From: Candidatus Amarolinea dominans
GTDB taxonomy: Bacteria > Chloroflexota > Anaerolineae > SSC4 > Amarolineaceae
Direction: 5' to 3'
DNA: 64,000 nucleotides
Assembly: GCA_016719785.1 (NCBI GenBank)
Contig: JADJYJ010000018.1
Location: 62,001 to 126,000 of the forward strand
Part shown: piece by piece, positions 16,502 through 23,662 of the stretch
Layout: every line of letters starts with the position of its first letter
Position numbering within the stretch: the stretch's first letter is position 1
Translations under genes and position numbers: made by a program
The notes under the pieces: model-generated
What the model was told of the DNA's origin: nothing
Databases searched by the model: none
The model's input: the letters and a program-made list of their open reading frames with translations, nothing else

Positions 16502-17509
16502 ATGTCTACACGCACCAAACTGATCGCCAGCACAGCGGTCATCGTTCTGATTGTGATTCTGTTTCCGCGCTTCGTGGACATGCCGGCGGCGGCACGGGCC
16601 TTGCAGCAGGCTGACCTGCGCTACGGCGCGCTGGCCTCCCTGGCGTTCATTGCCGGGCTGGCGGCCTATGCGCAGCGCTGGCGGGTGCTCCTGGCCGGCC
16701 AGCCCAGTCTCGGCGCGGCTTTTCAGGCGGCCAATGTGGGGCATGCGCTCAACATCCTGCTGCCGCTGCGCGCGGGCGAAGCGGCGCGTATCGCGCTGCT
16801 GGGGCGCACGACTGGCCTGCCCCTGGCTGAAATCACCGCCAGCGTGGTGGTGGAGCGCGTGATCGAGCAGGTGATGCGTCTGCTGGCGCTGGGCGGCGCC
16901 TTGCTGGTGGGACTGCGCTTGCAACTGGCGCCCGGGGCTGTGATGGGCGCGGTGGCGCTCGTCAGCCTGCTGGCCGGGCTGATGACCTGGGCGCTGCGCC
17001 ATCGAGCGCAGGTGCTGGCGCGGGCGCCCGTCTTTCTGGCGCGCCTGCCGGGCATTACCGAGGCGCGCGCCCGTCGCGCCCTCAGCGGCGTCCTGGCCGG
17101 GGTCACGCAGGCCGTGACTTCCAGGCGCTTATCGGCCGCCATGCTCTGGTCGTTCATCACCTGGGGCTGCTTTGGCGCCTTTCACCTGTTGACGCTGGCC
17201 GCGCTCGGCGCCGATGGCTTGCCCCCAACCACCTGGGGGGCGCTCGCCCTGGGCGCCCTCGTCCTGGCCCCGCCCTCCGCGCCGACGCAGCCGGGCATCT
17301 TTCATGCCACGCTGGTGGCGCCGCTGGCCCTGCTCGGCTTCGACCGCGCCGCGCTCACCGCCTTTGCCATCCTCCTGCATCTGCAGCAGATGGTGTGGAT
17401 GATCGGCCTGGCCCTGGTGGGCAGCGGTGTGCAGGCGTTCAAGTCCGGCCAGGCTGTTGCCGTAGAAAGGGTTGTAGAAAAGGCTGCAGAAAGGGCTGAA
17501 CATGGTTGA
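16502..17509 (+). CDS. Flippase-like membrane protein (lysylphosphatidylglycerol synthase TM-region/UPF0104 family)
   Basis: 335 aa and strongly hydrophobic with about 8 membrane segments. The ATG at 16502 is preceded by AAAGGAA. The pattern LLPLRAGEAARIALLGRTTGLPL and the C-terminal APPSAPTQPGIFHATLV are typical of the UPF0104/AglD2-like family, whose members move lipids or lipid-linked compounds or form the flippase part of MprF. No catalytic aminoacyl-transfer domain is attached. Its stop overlaps the next gene's start (ATGGTTGA), showing cotranslation. Confidence 0.75.
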   Translation: MSTRTKLIASTAVIVLIVILFPRFVDMPAAARALQQADLRYGALASLAFIAGLAAYAQRWRVLLAGQPSLGAAFQAANVGHALNILLPLRAGEAARIALLGRTTGLPLAEITASVVVERVIEQVMRLLALGGALLVGLRLQLAPGAVMGAVALVSLLAGLMTWALRHRAQVLARAPVFLARLPGITEARARRALSGVLAGVTQAVTSRRLSAAMLWSFITWGCFGAFHLLTLAALGADGLPPTTWGALALGALVLAPPSAPTQPGIFHATLVAPLALLGFDRAALTAFAILLHLQQMVWMIGLALVGSGVQAFKSGQAVAVERVVEKAAERAEHG

Positions 17510-18254
17510 ACCACTCACGCTCTACGGTGCGCCCACCTGTGAAGATACGGCGCTTGTGCGCCATCGCTTGCAGGTTCTGGGTGCGCCATTCATCGAAATC
17601 AACGTCGAGCGCGACGCCGACGCGGCCCGCCTGGTGGAGCAGTTGAACGGAGGTTTTCGCATCACCCCCACGCTGACCCTGGCCGGGCAGCCGGGACACC
17701 TGGCCGAACCGACCATCGAGCAGTTGCAGGATTGGCTGGCCGCGGCCCGGATTTCCTTCACCCTGCCGCGTGGGCTGGACTATCACGGCGAACTCGCCTC
17801 CCGCCCCCTGCCCGACTTTGCGCTGGCCGGCCACCCCGCGACGCCGTTTCGTCTGAGCAACCTACGCGGACGCAACAAGGCGGTAATCTTCTTTGCGCAT
17901 GACCATCGCTGCCTGGTCTGCGCCGGCTACGCCAAACAGTTGGCGTCCCTGCGCGCCGCGCTGACCGAAACGGACGCGGTGCTCATCTCCGTGCTGCAGG
18001 CTCATGAGGAGCAGGCGCGGACATGGGCAGAGGAATTCGCCGCCGGTCACATCGTCCTGGCCGATCCGGACGGCGCGGTCAAGCAGCGGCTGGCGGCTTA
18101 TGTCAACGCTGATCGGGCGGGAGTCCTGGTGCTGCTGCTCGATCGCTATACCGCGCCGCGCACCCGCATCCAGGCTGCGGACGCCGGCGGGCTTCTGGCG
18201 CCTCATGAGCTGGCCGAATGGCTCTACTACCTCGATCGCGAATGCGCGGAATGA
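17502..18254 (+). CDS. Glutaredoxin-like/peroxiredoxin-like fusion protein
   Basis: 250 aa. Residues 1-80 resemble a glutaredoxin (LTLYGAPTCEDTALVRHRL, then GGFRITPTLTLAG) but with one Cys where the second Cys of CxxC would be. Residues 100-250 resemble an AhpC/TSA-type thioredoxin fold (DFALAGHPATPFRLSNLRG, then CLVCAGYAKQLASLRAAL). No signal peptide. It is probably a cytosolic thiol redox enzyme, exact reaction unknown. It overlaps both neighbours by a few bases, so it is in one operon with the flippase-like gene and the lipoprotein hydrolase. Confidence 0.65.
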   Translation: MVEPLTLYGAPTCEDTALVRHRLQVLGAPFIEINVERDADAARLVEQLNGGFRITPTLTLAGQPGHLAEPTIEQLQDWLAAARISFTLPRGLDYHGELASRPLPDFALAGHPATPFRLSNLRGRNKAVIFFAHDHRCLVCAGYAKQLASLRAALTETDAVLISVLQAHEEQARTWAEEFAAGHIVLADPDGAVKQRLAAYVNADRAGVLVLLLDRYTAPRTRIQAADAGGLLAPHELAEWLYYLDRECAE

Positions 18255-19491
18255 GACACCGGCGCGTGCTGGCCCGTGGGGCCGGAGTAGGGCCATCACG
18301 AAGGTTGCTTGGAGATTTGGGCTGGCTGATCGCGCTAATGGCTGTCGTAGGAGGCCTGGCCGCGTGTCGGCCGGATGGCGACGCCGCGGCCAACGCGCGC
18401 CAGGCCAACCAAATGACGCCGACCGGCGCACTCGCGACGGTGGAGATCATCCTTGCGCCTCGCCGGCGTCGTTCACAGCGACGGCCGTTCCCACACCGAC
18501 TGCCAGCGCCACGGCAACGCCTGCGCCGACCGCCACGCCCAGTCCCACCGCCAGCGCCACGGAGACGCCAACGGCCATCCCCTCGCCAACGTCAACCAGC
18601 GCGCCGCCGGCCGTCCTGACGCCTGGCCAGGCCACCGGCTGGACGATTGCTGAGATGGCCGGCCGCGCTTACGGCGGTGGAACGTTGACCGATCGCGGCC
18701 AGGTGGACACGCCGACCGGTTTTACGCGCACCCTCATCACCTATCCGAGCGACGGGCTGACCATCTACGGCTTCATCAACGTGCCGCCGGGGCCGGGGCC
18801 ATTCCCGGTCATCATCGCCCTTCATGGTTATGTCGAGCCGTCGCAGTACGGCATCCTGAGCTACACCACGCGCTACGCCGATGCCCTGGCGCGCGCCGGG
18901 TATATCGTCATCCATCCCAATCTGCGCAATTTCCCGCCTTCGGACGAGGGGCCGGATGTGTTCCGTACCGGCATGACCGCGGACATCCTGAACCTGATTG
19001 CGATCGTCCAGGCGCAGGGCGGGCAGCCGGGGCTGCTGGCCGCGGCCGATCCGCAGCGCATTGGGCTGTGGGGCCACAGCCTGGGCGGTGGATTGGCCCT
19101 GCGGGTGATGACCATCAGCCCGGTTGTGCAGGCCACGCTGCTCTACGCCGCGTTGAGCGGGGACGAGCAGCGCAATTTCGATTATGTCTATCGGGCCAGC
19201 GGCGGTAAGCGGGGTGCGGTGGAATACCATACGCCGCCGGAGATCGTGCATGAGATTTCGCCGCTCTTTCATTTAGAACGCGTGCAGAGCGCGGTCAGCA
19301 TTCACCACGGCGGGGAGGATGCCGGCATTCCCCTGCCCATCGCCGCGGACCTGTGCGAGCGTTTGCAGCAGTTGGGCAAAACGGTGGAATGCTTCACTTA
19401 CGCGGGCCAGGGGCACATCTTCAGCGGTCGCAGCGATGACCTTTTCATCGAACGAAGCCGGGCTTTCTTTGCGGCCCATCTGCGGCGCTGA
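18251..19491 (+). CDS. Secreted alpha/beta-hydrolase lipoprotein, apparently frameshifted
   Basis: ATG at 18251 overlaps the previous stop (ATGA). The first frame gives a lipoprotein signal (LGWLIALMAVVGGLAACRPD, lipobox LAAC). The reading then switches frame near 18440-18465 into a Thr-Pro-rich linker and an alpha/beta-hydrolase domain: VIIALHGY (oxyanion region), GLWGHSLGGGLALRV (GHSLGG nucleophile elbow, Ser), an acid after VSIHHGGED, and catalytic His in GQGHIFSG. This is a dienelactone-hydrolase/S9-peptidase-like esterase or peptidase on the cell surface. The frameshift is most simply a one-base error in the linker. Confidence 0.7.
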
Positions 19492-19503
19492 GTCGCCGGT
19501 CGC

Positions 19504-20752
19504 TCACTGCGCCCAGCGCCAACTGCTGCCGTCGCGAGAGTCTTCCACGACGACGTTGTGGCCATCCAGCATGGTGCGAACCTGGTCGGCCAGCGCCCAC
19601 TGGCTGTCCTTGCGCAGCGTCTGACGCAGCGTCACCAGGTCTGAGATCAACGGCGCGGCCGCGAAACCGCGCTGATTGGCCCCTTCCAGCCAGATAGCCA
19701 GCAGCGCCAGCATCTCACGCACCAACCGCTCGATCTCAGGCAAGACGGCTTCATGCAGGCTGCTGCGCCTGCCGGTTTGAATTGCCTCCTGCAGGGCATG
19801 AAGATAGCCCACCGCGCTGGCCGGGTTGCGCTCTTCGATCAACGCGTGACGAAAGACGCTGGCAACTTCGCTGGTTTGGTGGTAGAGCATCGCGGAGGGG
19901 TCCGTGGGCGGCAGACTGTCCGCGGCCGGGCGGCGATGGCTGCCCTGGTGGCGCAGCTCGTCGAAGGAGAAGGTTTCGCCGCTTCTGAAGACCCGATCGG
20001 CCGCACCGGCCAGGGTGCGGATGGTGACTGCGCCCTGACCGAAGACGCGGCAGCACTGGCCGGCCGGCTCCATGACGCAGGCGGTGAATTCGTCAATGCC
20101 CAGGATCACGAGGGTGGGCGGCAGCATCTGCTCGAGCTTGCGCAGACGCGCCTCGCCCATGAAACAACGCGAGGTGTCATGGGTCTCGCCGCTGCTGTTG
20201 TTCCAGTGCGGGACGACGGCCAGGTCCAGCCCGTAACGGCCCAGGAGATCCAGCCCGTCGGTCCAGTGCAGTTCGAGACCGACCTTGTAGATTTCGTAGA
20301 CCGGCAGGGTAAAACGCCCCATGGCGGTGACCGCGGCGCTGGCCAGAATCAGGTGGCTGCCGAAGGCCAGCTTGCCGGCCATCGTTTCGAAGACGGCCGT
20401 ATTGCGCCAGGAGCGCACCGCGTAGGTGGGGCTGCCCGGCCCGGCAAACAGGTAGTTGGCCCGGCGCAGCTTGCGCTAGCACCGCTTCCATCTCGATGGG
20501 GGTCGGATAGTGGGCGGTTGGAAACGAGATGGTGTCCAGAGTCAGGCCAAAGTGGGTGGCAAAGTATTCCACGGCGCGCTGCGAGATGCTGTCCACATTC
20601 AACTCGAAGTTGGCCGGTGTATCAATGAAAACCGGCGCCACCGTGCCCTTGATACCATCCATGATGTGCCGGTGAACATGAACCATCGTCGTCGTCATTT
20701 CCCCTGACCCCATCAGGGTCAAGGTGCCGGCTGTTTCGTACAAATGATGCAT
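19504..20752 (-). CDS. Peptidase S51/type 1 glutamine-amidotransferase-like protein with CysRS-like tail, frameshifted
   Basis: The N-terminal part (from ATG 20752) reads LTLMGSGEMTTTMVHVHRHI and TPIEMEAVLA, then needs one base skipped near 20475. Past that point the other frame continues LRRANYLFAGPGSPTYAVRS (nucleophile-elbow-like GPGSPT), LASAAVTAMGRFTLPVYEIY and PTLVILGIDEFTACVM. This resembles cyanophycinase/peptidase E-like class-I-amidotransferase folds. The last 40 residues (LRKDSQWALADQVRTMLDGH, VVVEDS) match the C-terminus of cysteinyl-tRNA synthetase (DALR-type helices). The whole would be about 415 aa. Substrate is unknown. Confidence 0.55.
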
Positions 20753-20871
20753 GGTGGGCCTCCCAGCGGTTTTTCGAACTCAGAACGGTGATCGGTCATC
20801 TCATTTGATCTCATTTGACGGAGGCGGGGCCGCAGAGTCACCGCGGATCGCGCCAGACGGCGGATGGCCGA

Positions 20872-21008
20872 GGCGAGGGGGGAGGGGGCGCGAGGGGGCG
20901 AGGGGGGCGAGGGGGGCGCGAGGGGGGCGAGGGGGGCGAGGGGGCGAGGGGGGGCGAGGGGGGCGCGAGGGGGCGCGAGGGGGCGCGAGGGGGCGCGAGC
21001 GGGCGCGT
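20872..21008 (+). repeat. G-rich tandem repeat
   Basis: About 135 bp of degenerate GGGGGCGAG/GGGGGCGCGAG units on the plus strand, ending with four near-exact 10-mers GCGCGAGGGG. Dozens of G-tracts make G-quadruplex formation plausible. It lies just upstream of the operon promoter at 21029. The rest of 20753-21127 holds only this repeat, the promoter and a short leader. Confidence 0.8.
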
Positions 21009-21028
21009 TCGAAGGCAAGCCAACGCAC

Positions 21029-21057
21029 TTGACGTAGCGCCTGCTGCCGGGTACACT
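21029..21057 (+). promoter_or_regulatory. Predicted promoter of the toxin-antitoxin/SIR2-kinase operon
   Basis: TTGACG (21029-21034) and TACACT (21052-21057) are spaced by 17 bases, 71 bases before the first ATG (21128). It abuts the G-rich repeat. Confidence 0.55.
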
Positions 21058-21127
21058 GTGTCTATCGAATGTCAAGCAGACTCCGTCATCTGACAGACGT
21101 AGCATTGGAGCATGGGAGAACGTCATT

Positions 21128-21427
21128 ATGGACGCCAGCATTCCGAGTGGGTTGTGGCCGTACTTCCAGGAGTATGATCCGCGTCAACTCAACTACGAGC
21201 AGGATGCCGATCTGATCGTTCAACGTACGCTCGAACACGGCACCTGGGAGGAAATTCGCTGGCTGATGACCGTTTATGGCCGCACACGCATCCGTGAGTT
21301 CGTCCGCCTGCACGGCGAGCGTATGCTTTCGGCCGCGACGTTCACCTACTGGCGCAAACTGCTGGATCTGCGACGTTGGCGTCACCGACCTTTTGCCCAG
21401 GAGGCCAGACAAGTATGGCCCTTCTAG
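21128..21427 (+). CDS. DUF6922-like antitoxin
   Basis: A protein of 99 aa: IPSGLWPYFQEYDPRQLNY, VQRTLEHGTWEEIRWLMTVY, and FTYWRKLLDLRRW. This pattern matches small proteins (DUF6922-like) encoded directly before AbiEii-type nucleotidyltransferase genes. The gene overlaps the following one by 13 bp. It is helical and has no signal peptide. By family precedent it would neutralise or repress the nucleotidyltransferase; this is inferred from adjacency. GGGAG supports the start. Confidence 0.65.
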   Translation: MDASIPSGLWPYFQEYDPRQLNYEQDADLIVQRTLEHGTWEEIRWLMTVYGRTRIREFVRLHGERMLSAATFTYWRKLLDLRRWRHRPFAQEARQVWPF

Positions 21428-22095
21428 CGCCTTATTGGCAGGCGTTGACGCCAGAAACCCGACATGCCTTCAAGATAGCGGCCGGGCTGCCCTTCATCGA
21501 GCGATTCTACCTGGCCGGCGGCACCGGTTTGGCGCTCTACCTGGGCCATCGCTTTTCAGTTGATCTCGATTTTTTCACATCCGCTCCTGATGCGGTTGGA
21601 CCTGATGAACGGGCGGTGCTGCGCGCGGCTTTTGACGATCCCACTCTCACCATCAGCTTTGATAAAGACATGACCTTTGTGGCGAACTGGCGCGGAGTTG
21701 GCGTTAGCTTCTTTCGCCTGGCACTCTACCCGCTGGCGCAGACGCCGTATTTGCTCGACGGTGTGCCAATTGCCACCATCGAAGAGATCGGCGCCATGAA
21801 ACTCGCCGCTATTATGTCGCGCGGCACGCGTAAGGACTACATTGACCTCTATTTCATCTTGCAGCAAGTACCGCTTGAGCAGTTATTCGAAGTTGCATCA
21901 GTGAAGTACGCGCGAGTGCGCACCTTTGCCGTCAGTGCGATCCGCGCTTTGACCTACTTCACCGATGCGGAAACCACCCCGATGCCCCAGATGATCCAAC
22001 GCGTGGCCTGGCCGACTATCAAACGCTTCTTGGAGCGCCAGGCGCTTGACGCTGGTCGCAGACGCCTGGAAGATCTTTGGGGCGAAAACCAATGA
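21415..22095 (+). CDS. AbiEii/AbiGii-family nucleotidyltransferase (toxin)
   Basis: 226 aa. The signature of AbiEii toxins is clear: FYLAGGTGLALYLGHRFSVD then LDFF (GGTxLxxxxxxRxSxDxDF). Further on there is IATIEEIGAMKLAAIMSRGT, RKDYIDLYFIL (KDxxDL). Related toxins transfer nucleotides to tRNA or other acceptors and cause reversible growth arrest or phage abortive infection. Start ATG 21415 lies inside the end of the antitoxin gene. It is followed by a four-base ATGA overlap with the next small gene, so it is part of a longer operon. Confidence 0.85.
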   Translation: MALLAPYWQALTPETRHAFKIAAGLPFIERFYLAGGTGLALYLGHRFSVDLDFFTSAPDAVGPDERAVLRAAFDDPTLTISFDKDMTFVANWRGVGVSFFRLALYPLAQTPYLLDGVPIATIEEIGAMKLAAIMSRGTRKDYIDLYFILQQVPLEQLFEVASVKYARVRTFAVSAIRALTYFTDAETTPMPQMIQRVAWPTIKRFLERQALDAGRRRLEDLWGENQ

Positions 22096-22310
22096 GGCCA
22101 ATTCTCGAAGATGCCATTTGGCAAACCGAGCGTCGGCTAAAACACTTCGAGGGTCTGCATAGAATGACGAGTGCAGAGTTCGTGCAGCGTTATGAAGACG
22201 ACGAGTTCGAAGAATCGCTTGATTATGCTGATTGGATTGGCGAGTATCGCCTGCTGAGGCGGCTCAAGGAAAAGACGGATACCTATTGTCACGAAGGAGG
22301 AAGCTCATGA
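22092..22310 (+). CDS. Small acidic protein of unknown function
   Basis: 72 aa with ATGA overlaps at both ends, so it is certainly cotranslated with the toxin before it and the lipoprotein after it. It reads MRPILEDAIWQTERRLKHFE, then MTSAEFVQRYEDDEFEES, then DYADWIGEYRLLRRLKEKTD. It is helical, rich in Asp/Glu, and has no Cys or transmembrane segment. I do not recognise the family. It could be an accessory or antitoxin-like component. Confidence 0.6.
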   Translation: MRPILEDAIWQTERRLKHFEGLHRMTSAEFVQRYEDDEFEESLDYADWIGEYRLLRRLKEKTDTYCHEGGSS

Positions 22311-23662
22311 TTCAACGCAGTCTTTTCTCCCACCCCGGACGGTGGTTGATCTCTCTGTTGTTCGTCGCGCTGACCGCTGTGTTGCTGACAGCCTGTTCGC
22401 TTGAAACCCCGACCCTTGCTCCCACCGACATCCCCACGCGGGTGTCGCCTACGGTTGCACGGCCAACCGACACGCCCACGCCGGCGCCGCCCGCTGCCGT
22501 TACGCCGCTCGCACTCCCGCCCATCCTGCTGCCGGACGAGGTCATCGAGCAGGCGCAGCAGATCGCCAAAGCCAGAACATTGAAGTTGGACGGCGCTTGG
22601 GCGCCGGAGCGCACGACCGTCTACACGGAGCCTGGCCGGGGCGCCATCTACCTGCTCAACGTGTTCATCATCCCCGAGGCCCTGCGCAGCGTGGACATGG
22701 CGCTCAGCGGCGCGCTCGACAACCAGGTGCTGGGCGTGCTCTACGTCACCCCGGCGGCGGCCGATCTGCCGTCCGATTACCTGGCGCCGGGGGTCTACGT
22801 CCTGGCGCTTGGCCCCAACGGCAAGCTGCTCAACTTCTTCGGCCAGGCGGGCGAGCCCAAGGCGCAGGCCGATCTGCGCACCTTCAAGAGCGATCTGGTC
22901 ATGGCGCAGCCCTTCGCCCTCATCAGCAGCGAGCAGATGTGCCTGGCATGGGACGCCTTGCAGGTCTGCGGCCGCCAGCGCACCCCGCTGCCCGTGGAGT
23001 TCCAAAACGTGCTGGCGGAAGCGGCCGTTGGGCTGGGCGTCTCGCCGGAACTGTTCGCCATCGAGCGGGGTATGTTCGACATCGAAGGGGTCAACAACCT
23101 GGAGCGCTGCGCGGATGCTGTCGCAGAAGGCAAGTTCGAGGCGTGCGAACCGTCCATCCTGGTGGCGCCGATCAACAGGGACGGCCTGGATGCGAAGCCG
23201 CCGCCTGAATATGACCCGCTGAAGAGCGGCAAGGCGCCACTGGCGGCCCCGGCCCGTGCGCCGCTGACAGAAATCGCCCAGGCCGGCCTGATCGGCGTCG
23301 CCGTGGTCTTCAGCGAAACGATCGAAGAGGTCTACCGGGATGCGGAACTGACGAAACCCGCGCCGTCGCTGCCCGCCGACGCCTACCTGATGTATGACAT
23401 CCTGTTCGCCAGCGATCCGCAGGTCGGAACCAACGACGGCCAGCCGATCACGCTGTCGCGCGTCGAGCTGCGCCTCTCGCCCGCGGTCAAATACTACCTG
23501 CCTGACGTGCGCAATGTGCCCTTGCTGGGTGCGCCGGTCAACAGTGATCCGCCGGCCGACCAGGAATCCGAAGTTGCGGCTGTCAATTTGCTTGTGAGGG
23601 TCTTTGGACGACAAATCTGCCTTTTCAGAGCGCGCGAATGCCCCCGCCTTAGAAACAACTGA
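22307..23662 (+). CDS. Lipoprotein of unknown function in the SIR2-kinase operon
   Basis: 451 aa from ATG 22307, which overlaps the upstream TGA. The strong GGAGGAA ribosome-binding site is inside the previous gene. A type II signal peptide is clear (LISLLFVALTAVLLTACSL, lipobox LTAC). A Pro/Thr/Ala-rich linker (to about residue 70) and an extracytoplasmic domain without a recognised fold follow. Four Cys residues (MCLAWDALQVCG, RCADAV, CEPS) may form disulphides. The end overlaps the SIR2-kinase gene by about 60 bp. The location suggests a surface sensor or ligand-binding partner of the membrane kinase. Confidence 0.7.
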   Translation: MIQRSLFSHPGRWLISLLFVALTAVLLTACSLETPTLAPTDIPTRVSPTVARPTDTPTPAPPAAVTPLALPPILLPDEVIEQAQQIAKARTLKLDGAWAPERTTVYTEPGRGAIYLLNVFIIPEALRSVDMALSGALDNQVLGVLYVTPAAADLPSDYLAPGVYVLALGPNGKLLNFFGQAGEPKAQADLRTFKSDLVMAQPFALISSEQMCLAWDALQVCGRQRTPLPVEFQNVLAEAAVGLGVSPELFAIERGMFDIEGVNNLERCADAVAEGKFEACEPSILVAPINRDGLDAKPPPEYDPLKSGKAPLAAPARAPLTEIAQAGLIGVAVVFSETIEEVYRDAELTKPAPSLPADAYLMYDILFASDPQVGTNDGQPITLSRVELRLSPAVKYYLPDVRNVPLLGAPVNSDPPADQESEVAAVNLLVRVFGRQICLFRARECPRLRNN

